Shown here: one piece after another, positions 1 through 7,315 of the stretch
How positions within the stretch are numbered: position 1 is the first letter of the stretch
Layout: every line of letters begins with the position of its first letter
Assembly: GCA_938017765.1 (NCBI GenBank)
Contig: CALIJH010000085.1
Span: 1-13,107, forward strand
Length of the DNA stretch: 13,107 nucleotides
Direction: 5' to 3'
DNA from: an uncultured Leptotrichia sp.
Lineage (GTDB): Bacteria; Fusobacteriota; Fusobacteriia; Fusobacteriales; Leptotrichiaceae
Notes under the pieces: generated by a model
Told to the model about the DNA's origin: nothing
Database searches by the model: none
Seen by the model: only the letters and a program-made list of their open reading frames with translations
Program-made: the position numbers and the translations under genes

Positions 1-230
1 ATACTGGCCGGGTACATCAGGCGATCGGCGTTCTTTTCGTAAAGAACCCGTCCCGTCGACGCCTCGACGACAATCGCCGCCTCGGCCGTAATCGCAGGCG
101 GCCGCGCGGGATCCGACAGCGCCGCTTCGCCGCGGCACGGTAAAAAGAAAAGCACCGCCAGAAGAAGCCACCGCAAAATCCCCGGCAACGCCTTTCCCGT
201 CTGAAAAATTTTATCGTTTACGCATATCAT
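1..230 (-). CDS. dacA: D-alanyl-D-alanine carboxypeptidase (PBP5/DacA type, peptidase S11), N-terminal part, runs off the window
   Basis: This is the first 76 codons of an exported penicillin-binding carboxypeptidase, which trims the terminal D-Ala from peptidoglycan stem peptides at the outer face of the membrane. The start is ATG at 230, with an AGAGGAG ribosome site about 11 nt upstream. Residues about 1-37 are a signal peptide with a long Leu-rich core ending near Gly-Glu-Ala-Ala. After it comes the family's usual opening, AAIVVEASTGRVLYEKNAD, then Tyr-Pro-Ala-Ser. That Ser (bases 3-5) should be the nucleophile of the SxxK motif, so the gene is cut exactly at its active site. The stretch is about 60 % GC, unlike everything to its right, so it probably comes from another organism (Selenomonas-like by spelling; inference). 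The family is quite sure from the motif order; the exact paralogue is not. Confidence 0.82.
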   Translation of the reverse strand, partial: MICVNDKIFQTGKALPGILRWLLLAVLFFLPCRGEAALSDPARPPAITAEAAIVVEASTGRVLYEKNADRLMYPAS

Positions 231-284
231 TCGCGTCTTGTCTCCTCTTATCAAAATCAACGGCATCGTTAATCCGTAATCTTT

Positions 285-313
285 ATTATATCCTTCCCGG
301 CGTTTTCCCGCAA
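285..313 (-). promoter_or_regulatory. Sigma-A type promoter of the dacA fragment
   Basis: Read on the minus strand, TTGCGG (308-313) and a perfect TATAAT (285-290) are separated by 17 nt. This gives a leader of roughly 45-50 nt before the ATG at 230. The -35 lies in a nested inverted repeat: TTCCC(305-309)/GGGAA(314-318) inside TTCCCGG(294-300)/CCGGGAA(334-340). That could be an operator or chance in GC-rich DNA. The promoter shows that the GC-rich piece extends to at least base 340. Confidence 0.6.
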
Positions 314-344
314 GGGAAGAAACGCGCTCCCTCCCGGGAAAAGA

Positions 345-612
345 ATCAACCTCCTTCCCCGTCTTTATTTTGCCGCGAACTTTCTCGTTTTATTATTTTT
401 CAGTTAATCTTCTACAGCTGTTTAAGTTAGCAATCATTCCATAGATTTTCATATTTAACTTTACAATAACTGCTTTATAACTTAATATAATACTGATTTT
501 TTGTATAAATCATATTATCTGTAGATATGTTATCATATAAAGATGAAAGTAAACTGAAAATTTATTTCGAATTTTTTTTATAATTTTACAAGTCTGTTTT
601 CTTATTTATTTT
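345..612. other. Noncoding stretch containing the GC-rich to AT-rich junction
   Basis: No ORF with a plausible ribosome site was found on either strand. Composition is GC-rich up to about 385 (the last GC-rich run is tgccgcgaac at 371-380) and then becomes uniformly AT-rich. From about 400 to 612 it is the 3' flank of pepF. I see no convincing strong terminator there, only a weak AT-only stem (AAAATT/AATTTT near 557-575). I find no tRNA, repeat array or insertion sequence end. Confidence 0.6.
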
Positions 613-2415
613 TTATAAATTTATTTTTTCTATTTCTTCTTCAAGTTTATCAAGTAATAGATCAAGCTGTCCTGATACTACTTCTACAGTTTCTTTTTTT
701 GATAAATCTACTCCCGCTTTTTTCAGCTGTTCCATTGGGAAATCATTTCCTCCTGAAGACAGTAATTCTATATATTTTTTCAATGCTTCTTCTTTTTTTT
801 CCTCATCTTTTTCGTTCATTATCTTATTGTATAATATTGCCGATGAAGCAAAACATGTGGCATACTGATATACGTAAAAAGGAGAATTAAAGAAATGAGG
901 TACTCTCGACCATAATACATATAGCAATTCCTCTTTTTCTACATCATTTCCATAATATTCATCAAAAAGATTTTCCATAATTTTACTTAGAATATCGGCT
1001 GTTACAGGTTCACCTTTTTTTACCATTAAATGAGCCTGATATTCATAATCCGCAAGCAATGCCTGAAAATAGAAAGTGCCTGTTATATTTCTTATTTCCT
1101 GCTCAAGTAAAGCTATCCTTTCTTTAGGATCTTCCGTTTTTGTGAGCATATAGTCGAGTAGCAGTCTTTCATTAAAAGTCGAAGCCACTTCAGCTACAAA
1201 TATTGTATAATCGGACATTGAAAATGGCTGATTTTCATCAGAATACAATGTATGCAAAGTATGTCCCAGTTCATGAGCCAATGTAAATACACTGTCCAGT
1301 GTTTGGTTATAATTGAGAAGCATATAAGGATGTACTCCATAAACTCCCGCAGAATATGCTCCCGAACGTTTTCCTTTTGTTTCAAATACATCAATCCAGC
1401 CTTCACTTATTGCCTTTCTCATTTTTTCCGTATATTCTTTTCCTAAAGGCTCTACAGATTTTAAAACTATTTCCTTAGCATAATCGTACTCATAATCTTT
1501 GTTAAACTCAATAAGATTTATCGAACCGTCATAATTATGATATTTTTTCAGTCCTAATATTTTTTTTCTTAATTCTAAATATCTCTTGAGTGGCTCCGTA
1601 TTTTTCTTTGCAGTATCTATAAGGTTCAGATATACTTTTTCGGGTATATTGTTCCCCTCAAGAAAACTCATAAGAAATGTATCATATTCATAAGCTTTCA
1701 TTTTAGCTATATTCTTTTGTAAAATAGAATTATAAATTGCTGCTATTGTATTTTCTTTCTTTTTATATATTCTGTAATAATTTTCAAACATCAATTTTCT
1801 GTCTTTCTGATTTCTATTTTTGGTTAAAATTCTCGAATAGTTGGCAGTTGTCACCTGAACTTCCTCTCCTGTACTTAGTTTAACTACAGGCCATTCTACA
1901 TCTGTTACTGTAATTTCAGTATATATGCTTCTTGGCGAAGAAAAAAAAGAACTGAAATAAGAAAGCAGTTTATTTTCTTTTTCATTTAATACGTGTTTTT
2001 GCAGTCTAAACAGATTTTCCAATCCAAATCTGTAATCATAAAATTCTTCTTTTTTTATCCATTTTTCTATTTTTTCTTTATTATCTATAAGCTCTGAATT
2101 TACCCATGACAAATCTGTAGATATTTCCGAAAATAAAAATTGTACTTTTTGTAGATATTCAGTAGCTTCTTTATCAGATGAATTTAAATCCCTGGCAAGT
2201 TGAGGGTATCTAAACAGTTTATATGAAATTTTGTCCAGTTCTTCCTGTTTTTTAAAAAATTCCAACAATTTCTTTTCATTTGAAAATTTTCCTTTATATA
2301 AAATCAATTCTCTTTTGATTTTTACAGATTTTTCAAAATCCTTTTCCCATTCCTCATAATTTTTATAAATATCGCTTAAATCCCATTTATATTCTTTTCC
2401 TATTTTTTTCGACAT
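613..2415 (-). CDS. pepF: Oligoendopeptidase F (M3 family zinc metallopeptidase)
   Basis: This cytoplasmic zinc peptidase degrades short peptides, roughly 7-17 residues in characterised PepF enzymes. At 600 aa it has the usual full length. The N-terminal helical region (residues 1 to about 200) opens with the family-typical Trp-Asp-Leu-Ser. The catalytic motif HELGH is at 381-385 (zinc ligands H381 and H385, catalytic E382). The third ligand E409 sits in VAEVASTFNE, the normal M3 spacing. Another conserved stretch, SGAYSAGVYGVHPYMLLNY, is at about 351-369. There is no signal peptide. The ATG at 2415 is preceded by AGAGGTG. The gene stands alone between ylmH and the left junction. Its leader contains a duplicated ribosome-site region and a hairpin, described separately. 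Codon use matches the Leptotrichia-like middle stretch. Confidence 0.95.
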   Translation of the reverse strand: MSKKIGKEYKWDLSDIYKNYEEWEKDFEKSVKIKRELILYKGKFSNEKKLLEFFKKQEELDKISYKLFRYPQLARDLNSSDKEATEYLQKVQFLFSEISTDLSWVNSELIDNKEKIEKWIKKEEFYDYRFGLENLFRLQKHVLNEKENKLLSYFSSFFSSPRSIYTEITVTDVEWPVVKLSTGEEVQVTTANYSRILTKNRNQKDRKLMFENYYRIYKKKENTIAAIYNSILQKNIAKMKAYEYDTFLMSFLEGNNIPEKVYLNLIDTAKKNTEPLKRYLELRKKILGLKKYHNYDGSINLIEFNKDYEYDYAKEIVLKSVEPLGKEYTEKMRKAISEGWIDVFETKGKRSGAYSAGVYGVHPYMLLNYNQTLDSVFTLAHELGHTLHTLYSDENQPFSMSDYTIFVAEVASTFNERLLLDYMLTKTEDPKERIALLEQEIRNITGTFYFQALLADYEYQAHLMVKKGEPVTADILSKIMENLFDEYYGNDVEKEELLYVLWSRVPHFFNSPFYVYQYATCFASSAILYNKIMNEKDEEKKEEALKKYIELLSSGGNDFPMEQLKKAGVDLSKKETVEVVSGQLDLLLDKLEEEIEKINL

Positions 2416-2516
2416 TTTTTCACCTCTCTTATTTTCTACTCTCTACTTACGTCCGCTTAAGTTGAATTTTTCGTAAGTAGATTTTTCATCTTTCTTATTT
2501 TCTACTCTTTCCTTAC
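2416..2516 (-). repeat. Duplicated pepF leader segment flanking a 10-bp inverted repeat
   Basis: A 35-bp segment at 2416-2450 recurs at 2482-2516, offset by 66 bp with 31 of 35 bases identical. The central 16 bp (2427-2442 and 2493-2508) are exact. The copy next to the gene carries the pepF ribosome site; the other carries a diverged version of it. Between and partly inside them, TCTACTTACG (2442-2451) pairs with CGTAAGTAGA (2472-2481) over a 20-nt loop, which can form a hairpin in the leader RNA. A short ORF of 10 codons plus stop, MKNLLTKNST, lies at 2457-2489 and overlaps the hairpin. Its ribosome site is poor. Confidence 0.75.
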
Positions 2517-2611
2517 TTTGTTATTTTATTTTTTATAGTTTCTATACTACATATATTTTTATTATCTATATCTTGTACTTTTTTATATCTTTTATTATTT
2601 TTATTTTTACT

Positions 2612-2638
2612 ATTTTATTTTCTTAATTTTTATGTCAA
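2612..2638 (-). promoter_or_regulatory. Possible pepF promoter
   Basis: On the minus strand, a perfect TTGACA (2633-2638) directly follows the ylmH stop codon. TAAAAT (2612-2617) lies 15 nt downstream of it. The spacer is shorter than the usual 16-18, and the surrounding DNA is so AT-rich that -10-like strings are common, so the call is weak. It would give a leader of nearly 190 nt containing the duplicated segment and hairpin. Confidence 0.35.
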
Positions 2639-2640
2639 AT

Positions 2641-3486
2641 TTACACATATTTTTTTATTAACAGTCTTTCTTTTCCTTTTTTTGTTTCCCCATGCTCTGA
2701 AAATAATTTGTATTTTCCGTACCCTCTTATTGTTATAAGACTGCCAATTTCAACTATTTTTGACTTATCTTTTTCCTCGTAATAGTCTATCAATACTTTT
2801 CCTTTTTCAATAGGCTCTATAACTTTATTTCTTGACAGATTGGTTATTGCCGACACAATACTGTCCAATCTTTTTGACGGAATAGTTATAAATTTATCGT
2901 CATATTTATATTCAGGGACGATTTCTCCATTTTTAATATCAATTTCTTTAACCGTACACAAGGCACGGCCTATCTGCTTCAGTTCCGTCAGGATATAATC
3001 GGAAATCTTATCAGAAACAGGGATATAAGCATTTTCCTTATCCTGTATCAAATCTCCCATAAGTTCCCTTTTTATATTTAATCCCATTAAACTGCCCAGA
3101 AAATCTTTATGCCCATATTCCTTAAATTTAGAATTAACACTTATTTTTAATAACTTACATGGAAAATTCTTATTATATGAATTATTCGGATTACTTAATC
3201 GTATTTTCCCTTTATTTTTTTCTATTGTATCAAAACTGTCATTTTCATAATACCCAATCGGTATAAAAGCTATCTGTCTCCTATCACTGTTTTCAAATAT
3301 TCCGTCAGTTATAATTTTTATATTTTCTATTTTATCAGTTAATTTTTTCCATATGTTTGGAGTGTAAAATTCTTCAGTATAAACTATTGTATCGTATTTT
3401 TCTACATTCTCAAAAGAATTATAAAGTTTACTCACTTCATATTCCAGTTCTTTAGGAAATTGTTTTAAAAATATTTCTTTTTTCAT
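2641..3486 (-). CDS. ylmH: YlmH-type S4-domain RNA-binding protein
   Basis: This is an RNA-binding protein of the YlmH family, which is ribosome-associated in Gram-positive bacteria and has been linked to rescue of stalled large subunits. Its role in this organism is inferred from the family. The middle carries the family signature HKDFLGSLMGLNIKRELMGD (residues 125-144), then a Val-Pro-type linker. The C-terminal S4 domain (about 195-262) contains SKRLDSIVSAITNLSRNKV, then Ile-Glu-Lys-Gly-Lys-Val and ITIRGYGKYKL. The end, GETKKGKERL, is typical of the family. At 281 aa it is slightly longer than the Bacillus protein. The ATG at 3486 has GAAAGGG about 6 nt upstream. In Firmicutes the gene sits with sepF and divIVA; here it is alone between DUF1232 and pepF, with its own promoter. 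Confidence 0.88.
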   Translation of the reverse strand: MKKEIFLKQFPKELEYEVSKLYNSFENVEKYDTIVYTEEFYTPNIWKKLTDKIENIKIITDGIFENSDRRQIAFIPIGYYENDSFDTIEKNKGKIRLSNPNNSYNKNFPCKLLKISVNSKFKEYGHKDFLGSLMGLNIKRELMGDLIQDKENAYIPVSDKISDYILTELKQIGRALCTVKEIDIKNGEIVPEYKYDDKFITIPSKRLDSIVSAITNLSRNKVIEPIEKGKVLIDYYEEKDKSKIVEIGSLITIRGYGKYKLFSEHGETKKGKERLLIKKYV

Positions 3487-3517
3487 TCTGACCCTTTCTA
3501 TCGAACATCACTAACCT

Positions 3518-3547
3518 ATTGTATTATTAATTTATCATATATATCAA
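3518..3547 (-). promoter_or_regulatory. Promoter of ylmH
   Basis: On the minus strand, TTGATA (3542-3547, five of six consensus bases) and TACAAT (3518-3523, five of six) are separated by 18 nt. Transcription would start near 3511, about 25 nt before the ATG at 3486. This is the best-matched two-box promoter in the AT-rich part of the window. Confidence 0.55.
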
Positions 3548-3628
3548 ACATTTATTAGAGCCATATAAAATAAATTTCTCTATTTTTTATTTTTATTCTT
3601 TTTATTTCTATCTTTGTATTTTCTTTTT

Positions 3629-4042
3629 TTATTCGTCTTCGCTTACTGTTCTCATATTGTCATAATCAGGCTCTTTCTTTTTATTATATTGCTGTCCATT
3701 GCCATTTTCAAATTCCTCGTATTCTGAGACCAGTTTATTCAGCTTTGCCAGAACATAAGTTACTACAGCTATATCATCTCCAAATCCAAAAAACGGGAGA
3801 AAATCAGGAATTGCATCTGTAAGAGTTATTACATAAATTATTGCTCCGATTATTTTCAGTTTATCTATTACAGAAATTTTAAACTCTCCTTTTATATTGG
3901 AATTTATCATTTTTAAAAGTAATAAAAACTTTGATGACAGTTTTCCTAAATGACCTGCCATATTTTTAGCTTTATTAATCTGTTCTGAATTAATATTTTC
4001 AGATTTAAATTTTTCATAAAATCTTTTTTGTCTTTTATTCAT
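3629..4042 (-). CDS. YkvA/DUF1232 family small membrane-associated protein
   Basis: This is a 137-residue protein whose core (about residues 64-98) matches the DUF1232 (YkvA) pattern: IGAIIYVITLTDAIPDFLP, then Gly-Phe-Gly-Asp-Asp-Ile-Ala-Val-Val. The D-x-I-P-D-F and D-D sequences are the hallmark of the family. Two hydrophobic helices flank the Pro-rich turn. The N-terminus is basic and the C-terminus acidic (Glu/Asp-rich, residues 107-137), so membrane attachment with cytoplasmic tails is plausible but not shown. The biochemical function of the family is unknown. The start ATG at 4042 has a strong AAGGTGG site. An extended -10 promoter lies directly upstream, so it is probably transcribed alone or read on towards ylmH. 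Confidence 0.85.
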   Translation of the reverse strand: MNKRQKRFYEKFKSENINSEQINKAKNMAGHLGKLSSKFLLLLKMINSNIKGEFKISVIDKLKIIGAIIYVITLTDAIPDFLPFFGFGDDIAVVTYVLAKLNKLVSEYEEFENGNGQQYNKKKEPDYDNMRTVSEDE

Positions 4043-4073
4043 ACTTCCACCTTTTATATAATTGTTTCTTTCT

Positions 4074-4082
4074 ATTTTATCA
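4074..4082 (-). promoter_or_regulatory. Extended -10 promoter of the DUF1232 gene
   Basis: The minus strand reads TGATAAAAT: TGn followed by TAAAAT, five of six consensus bases, 31 nt before the ATG at 4042. No good -35 is present. The arrangement is the same as for the PepSY gene and the right-hand operon, where an extended -10 also lies about 28-32 nt before the start codon. Confidence 0.4.
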
Positions 4083-4110
4083 TAAATATATATTAATTAA
4101 TAGTAAGAAT

Positions 4111-4159
4111 AAAAAAGAAACTACCAAGATTTAAATATTTTCTTTGTAGCTTCTTTTTT
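4111..4159 (-). terminator. Rho-independent terminator downstream of the PepSY gene
   Basis: On the minus strand, GAAGCTAC (4146-4153) pairs with GTAGTTTC (4117-4124), with one G-U pair. An inner AAGA/TCTT pairing extends the stem, and a run of six T (4116-4111) follows. On the plus strand the right arm is also followed by six T (4154-4159), so the element could terminate both ways, although no plus-strand gene needs it. It separates the PepSY transcript from the DUF1232 promoter. Confidence 0.65.
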
Positions 4160-4241
4160 CATAATTTATTTAGTTTTTTTCACAACTTCCCGTTTTTTCA
4201 TAACTTCCTGTTATATAATCTTCCATTTTTTCATAATGTGA
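4121..4241 (-). other. String of three micro-ORFs and four degenerate repeats between PepSY gene and terminator
   Basis: The motif TTTTTTCA(T/C)AA(T/C) occurs four times, at 4154-4165, 4175-4186, 4193-4204 and 4226-4237. Read on the minus strand, three of these supply ATG-AAA-AAA, opening tiny ORFs: MKKWKII (4211-4234), MKKREVVKKTK (4166-4201) and MKKEATKKIFKSW (4121-4162). The middle one has AGGA upstream; the last ends inside the terminator stem. They may be chance in AT-rich DNA, decayed coding sequence, or lysine-rich small peptides. I see no evidence to choose. Confidence 0.35.
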
Positions 4242-4793
4242 TTAGTATTTTTCTTCTTCCCAGCTTACAATATCTCCTGTTATTGCGTCAATATCAAATT
4301 CATATTCAGTATTATTGTAGATTATTTTTCCTTCATATACCATTCTTCCGTCTTCACGATCAAGATATAATTTTACAATATTTAAGTCTTTTGCTCCACG
4401 CACTCTTGATAATGCTATGGATTTTGCTTTAGCTTCTCCGATATATCTTTCACCGTTATTTACATCATTGTTATAATATGAATTATTTCCTCTTCTCTTA
4501 GTTTCATGCTGATAACTTACAACTTCTCCTGTATCTGCATCTACATCATATTCATATTTTCGATTATTTTTATCATAAAATTCTATTTCATAAACTATTC
4601 TTCCATGTTCTCTGTCTAATTTTGTTCTTTTTACAAGTGCATCATTTTTAGATACTTTTGCATGAGAGAATGCTATTTGTTCTGCTTTTTCAAGAGAAAG
4701 TTTTGGATTATAGTTTCTATATCCTTTAGCGTAAATAACAGCTGATACTGTTATAACTCCCAAAATTAAGATTTTAAAAAACCTATTTTTCAT
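4242..4793 (-). CDS. Exported protein with two PepSY domains
   Basis: The 183-residue protein starts with a basic-hydrophobic signal peptide (residues 1 to about 23, ending Tyr-Ala-Lys-Gly), so it should act in the periplasm or at the membrane. It then carries two tandem PepSY domains, about residues 32-95 and 118-182. The copies align well: LDREHGRIVYEIEFYD against LDREDGRMVYEGKIIY, and YDVDADTGEVVSY against FDIDAITGDIVSW. PepSY domains occur as propeptide inhibitors of M4 peptidases and in stand-alone secreted proteins of unclear role; no peptidase domain is present here. The linker (about 96-117) is Asn/Tyr-rich. The ATG at 4793 has a GGAGG site. It has its own promoter and a terminator about 90 nt downstream, so it is likely monocistronic. 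Confidence 0.9.
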   Translation of the reverse strand: MKNRFFKILILGVITVSAVIYAKGYRNYNPKLSLEKAEQIAFSHAKVSKNDALVKRTKLDREHGRIVYEIEFYDKNNRKYEYDVDADTGEVVSYQHETKRRGNNSYYNNDVNNGERYIGEAKAKSIALSRVRGAKDLNIVKLYLDREDGRMVYEGKIIYNNTEYEFDIDAITGDIVSWEEEKY

Positions 4794-4824
4794 AATTACC
4801 TCCGTATATTTTTAAGTTGAGTTA

Positions 4825-4833
4825 ATTATAACA
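4825..4833 (-). promoter_or_regulatory. Extended -10 promoter of the PepSY gene
   Basis: The minus strand reads TGTTATAAT: a perfect TATAAT (4825-4830) preceded by the TG of an extended -10, 32 nt before the ATG at 4793. The -35 region (about 4848-4853, ATTTTT) is poor, as is usual for extended -10 promoters. It lies just after the stop of the GH13-like gene, where I see no terminator. Confidence 0.6.
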
Positions 4834-4876
4834 CAAAATACTTAAAGAAAAATGAGAGATATAAATTTTTTTTATT

Positions 4877-7315
4877 TTATTTGAAAGAATCAAGTATATT
4901 AGTATCTTTGCTGTGTAATATTTTTACTTCATAAGGTTTTACTATAATTTTTATTTTTTTATCAGAAATAGAATATTTCTGTTTTTTATTCAGCTGGTTT
5001 GTATAAAAACCGAACAGTTTAGGTACCTGTAAACTTAGAGGATAACTGTCTCCACTGTTATTTATGACTACTATTATAGAATTCTTTTTATTGAATATTT
5101 CATAACTTATAAAATCTATATTAGGAGCTTGAGGAGTTATATCTTTTCCCTGATAGATTTTTGCTTTTCTTTTTTCATCATTTAGATATTGAGCCGTTTC
5201 ACTATCTATTCTTGCCTTTGTCTTAGGGTCATTATATACTTCCAAAATTCTGAATCTTCCCTCTTTAAATAAATCTTTATAGTCTTTTCTTATTTTAAGT
5301 AAATTTCTATAATAATTTTCAATATCCTGATTTATTGTTACAGGATAAGAAACTGTTCTATTTACTTCATTTATTTGGACAGTTTCGGGTAAAGTTCTTA
5401 GTTTGCCTGTATATTTACTTATGTCATCAGTTTCATTTTCATAAGGCATATAATCTTCCCATAACATAGGTTTTCTGTTTCTTGGGGAATCAGCACCCCA
5501 CATCCCTTTTTCATCTCCGTAATATATGACAGGTGTCGCAGGAAGCATTAACTGGACAGCAAGCACTTCCTTAAGTCTGCTGACCGCATTTCCGTCATAT
5601 AAATCAGGTCTTATATTCATATATCCCTGATTTGACTGATTATTCCTGTCAAAAACTCTATTAGGATTTATTATTCCGCTGTATATTCTGTCTGTATCAA
5701 GAGAGTCTACAAAAATCTGTGTTGTATTAAATCTCTCTTTTGAATATTTATTATATATTTCATTTAGTTTAGTAGCAAATTCAACACTTCCTATTTTATA
5801 GTTGGAATTTGTATTTACCATATATTTTATAAGGTTATTTACAATATTATAGTCCGCTCCGCTGTCGTACACTCCTGCTGTTATATCTTCTCCGAATTTA
5901 TTTGAAAATTCTCCCGAAATAAGAATATCCCGCTTATATTTTTTTAAATTTTCAGTTATATCAATCAGATATTTTTTATTTCTGTCATCATAATAGACAT
6001 ATCTTATTCCGTCAATTCCGTCATCATCAGAATAATTTTTAAAAGTTTCATCAGGTCCTAAAATCCATTTCTTCATGGAATTTTCTATATAATTTCTTAC
6101 ATCTTTATTGGATAAATCGAGCCTCAAATCATTTTCATCCAGATACCATTTTCCGTATCTTCCGTCCATTACAGCAAAAAATCTTCCTGAAGTTATATCA
6201 GGTGCTACTTCCAGCACAATTTTCAAGCCTTTTTTATGAGCTTCTTTTATCAAACTTGCCAATTCCAAGTCAGAATCCGTCCATACCCATGTATTCGGTT
6301 CTGTCATATTCTCATTTATCAGGTTTTTTCCTGTTTTACTGTTATATATGAGTAAATTCAGCTCTTTGTCTCCATTTTTATTATGAACTTTCCCTTTTAT
6401 ATCCAAACCTTTATTTGTTCCCGTTTGTTCCAGATATCCGAAATACGGATCCACATGATTAAAATATATCGTATCATACTTATGATTGGATAAAGAATAA
6501 AAAGGCGAAGATAATATTATGTATTCCACACCAAGTTCTTTTAGATAATCCAGTTTATCCTTTATCCCCTGCAAATCTCCCCCGTAATATCTGGAATAAT
6601 TTTTTACTTCATTTAGTGCATTTTCTTCCCATACATTCTTTGTCTCGTAATTTCCATTCCAGTCATTTACTGTAAATTCGGAATTATAGGCTCCTGTTCC
6701 CCATTGGGCAGCTACCAAGTCCTTTTTTTGTGTTCCTGAACGTATACGACCTGTCGGTGCCTTAAAGTCATCTGTTCCAAATTCATTGAATATAGGGTCA
6801 TTATCAGGATTTCCATTTCTAAATGAATCTATATATATCTGATAGCCTACCGAACTTTTAGCCCAGTCAGGAATATTCGTCAATTTTCCTGATTTTTCAT
6901 AATGAAATTTTTGTACAGTATTTGAGGAAGTAACAGTATTCTTTCCGTAAAAATATTTTGTTTTATTATCAGTCAGCTTGAAATAATAATCAGTGGCAGT
7001 ATCAGGTATTTCACCTACAAATATTTCTTTCCCTCCATAATTTCCGATACTTCTCATCATTTTTGTTTTTCCGCCGTAAATGATTTCAGCAGAATAGACA
7101 TCATTGTTTTTAGTTTCAAGTATTATTCTGACATTTTTGCCCTCATCTATCCTATATTCAGGACTTTCTTCATGGTATAGAGAATTCTTATCAATATAAT
7201 TGTCATCTCTCTGACTATATTTTGTAGGATTTTCGACTGATTTATTTCCTTCGGAAAAAGAAATCACGGAACCCGTCAATAAAACTAACAATACTAATTT
7301 TTTTAATAAATTCAT
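4877..7315 (-). CDS. Exported GH13 (alpha-amylase family) protein, neopullulanase-like, with degraded catalytic site
   Basis: The 812-residue protein has a signal peptide (1 to about 20) and an N-terminal beta domain (about 50-130) resembling the domain that precedes the barrel in neopullulanases and cyclomaltodextrinases. The (beta/alpha)8 part includes VGYQIYIDSFRNG (156-168), YYGGDLQGIKDKLDYLKELGV (243-263) and YYGDEKGMWGADSPRNRKPM (598-617), all strongly GH13. The catalytic regions are changed. Region I is LEVAPDIT, where D-x-x-x-N-H is expected (E369, D373, I374). Region II is DGIRYV, with V440 at the nucleophile Asp position. Region III keeps E469. Region IV reads S538-L539-D540 instead of Asn-His-Asp. 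Residues about 298-345 are an insertion before the helix leading to region I. It probably binds rather than cleaves glucans, or uses altered chemistry (inference). Its ATG overlaps the comF stop (ATGA), and GGGAGA precedes it. Confidence 0.88.
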   Translation of the reverse strand: MNLLKKLVLLVLLTGSVISFSEGNKSVENPTKYSQRDDNYIDKNSLYHEESPEYRIDEGKNVRIILETKNNDVYSAEIIYGGKTKMMRSIGNYGGKEIFVGEIPDTATDYYFKLTDNKTKYFYGKNTVTSSNTVQKFHYEKSGKLTNIPDWAKSSVGYQIYIDSFRNGNPDNDPIFNEFGTDDFKAPTGRIRSGTQKKDLVAAQWGTGAYNSEFTVNDWNGNYETKNVWEENALNEVKNYSRYYGGDLQGIKDKLDYLKELGVEYIILSSPFYSLSNHKYDTIYFNHVDPYFGYLEQTGTNKGLDIKGKVHNKNGDKELNLLIYNSKTGKNLINENMTEPNTWVWTDSDLELASLIKEAHKKGLKIVLEVAPDITSGRFFAVMDGRYGKWYLDENDLRLDLSNKDVRNYIENSMKKWILGPDETFKNYSDDDGIDGIRYVYYDDRNKKYLIDITENLKKYKRDILISGEFSNKFGEDITAGVYDSGADYNIVNNLIKYMVNTNSNYKIGSVEFATKLNEIYNKYSKERFNTTQIFVDSLDTDRIYSGIINPNRVFDRNNQSNQGYMNIRPDLYDGNAVSRLKEVLAVQLMLPATPVIYYGDEKGMWGADSPRNRKPMLWEDYMPYENETDDISKYTGKLRTLPETVQINEVNRTVSYPVTINQDIENYYRNLLKIRKDYKDLFKEGRFRILEVYNDPKTKARIDSETAQYLNDEKRKAKIYQGKDITPQAPNIDFISYEIFNKKNSIIVVINNSGDSYPLSLQVPKLFGFYTNQLNKKQKYSISDKKIKIIVKPYEVKILHSKDTNILDSFK

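Noticed and set aside
557..575. AAAATT/AATTTT stem followed by T run as a terminator for pepF
   Set aside because: Six A-T pairs only, and the T run is on the plus strand, the wrong side for pepF; too weak to call.
1194..1446. ORFs of 60-70 codons on both strands over the HELGH region of pepF
   Set aside because: They lie inside the well-supported pepF frame, lack ribosome sites and give no family pattern.
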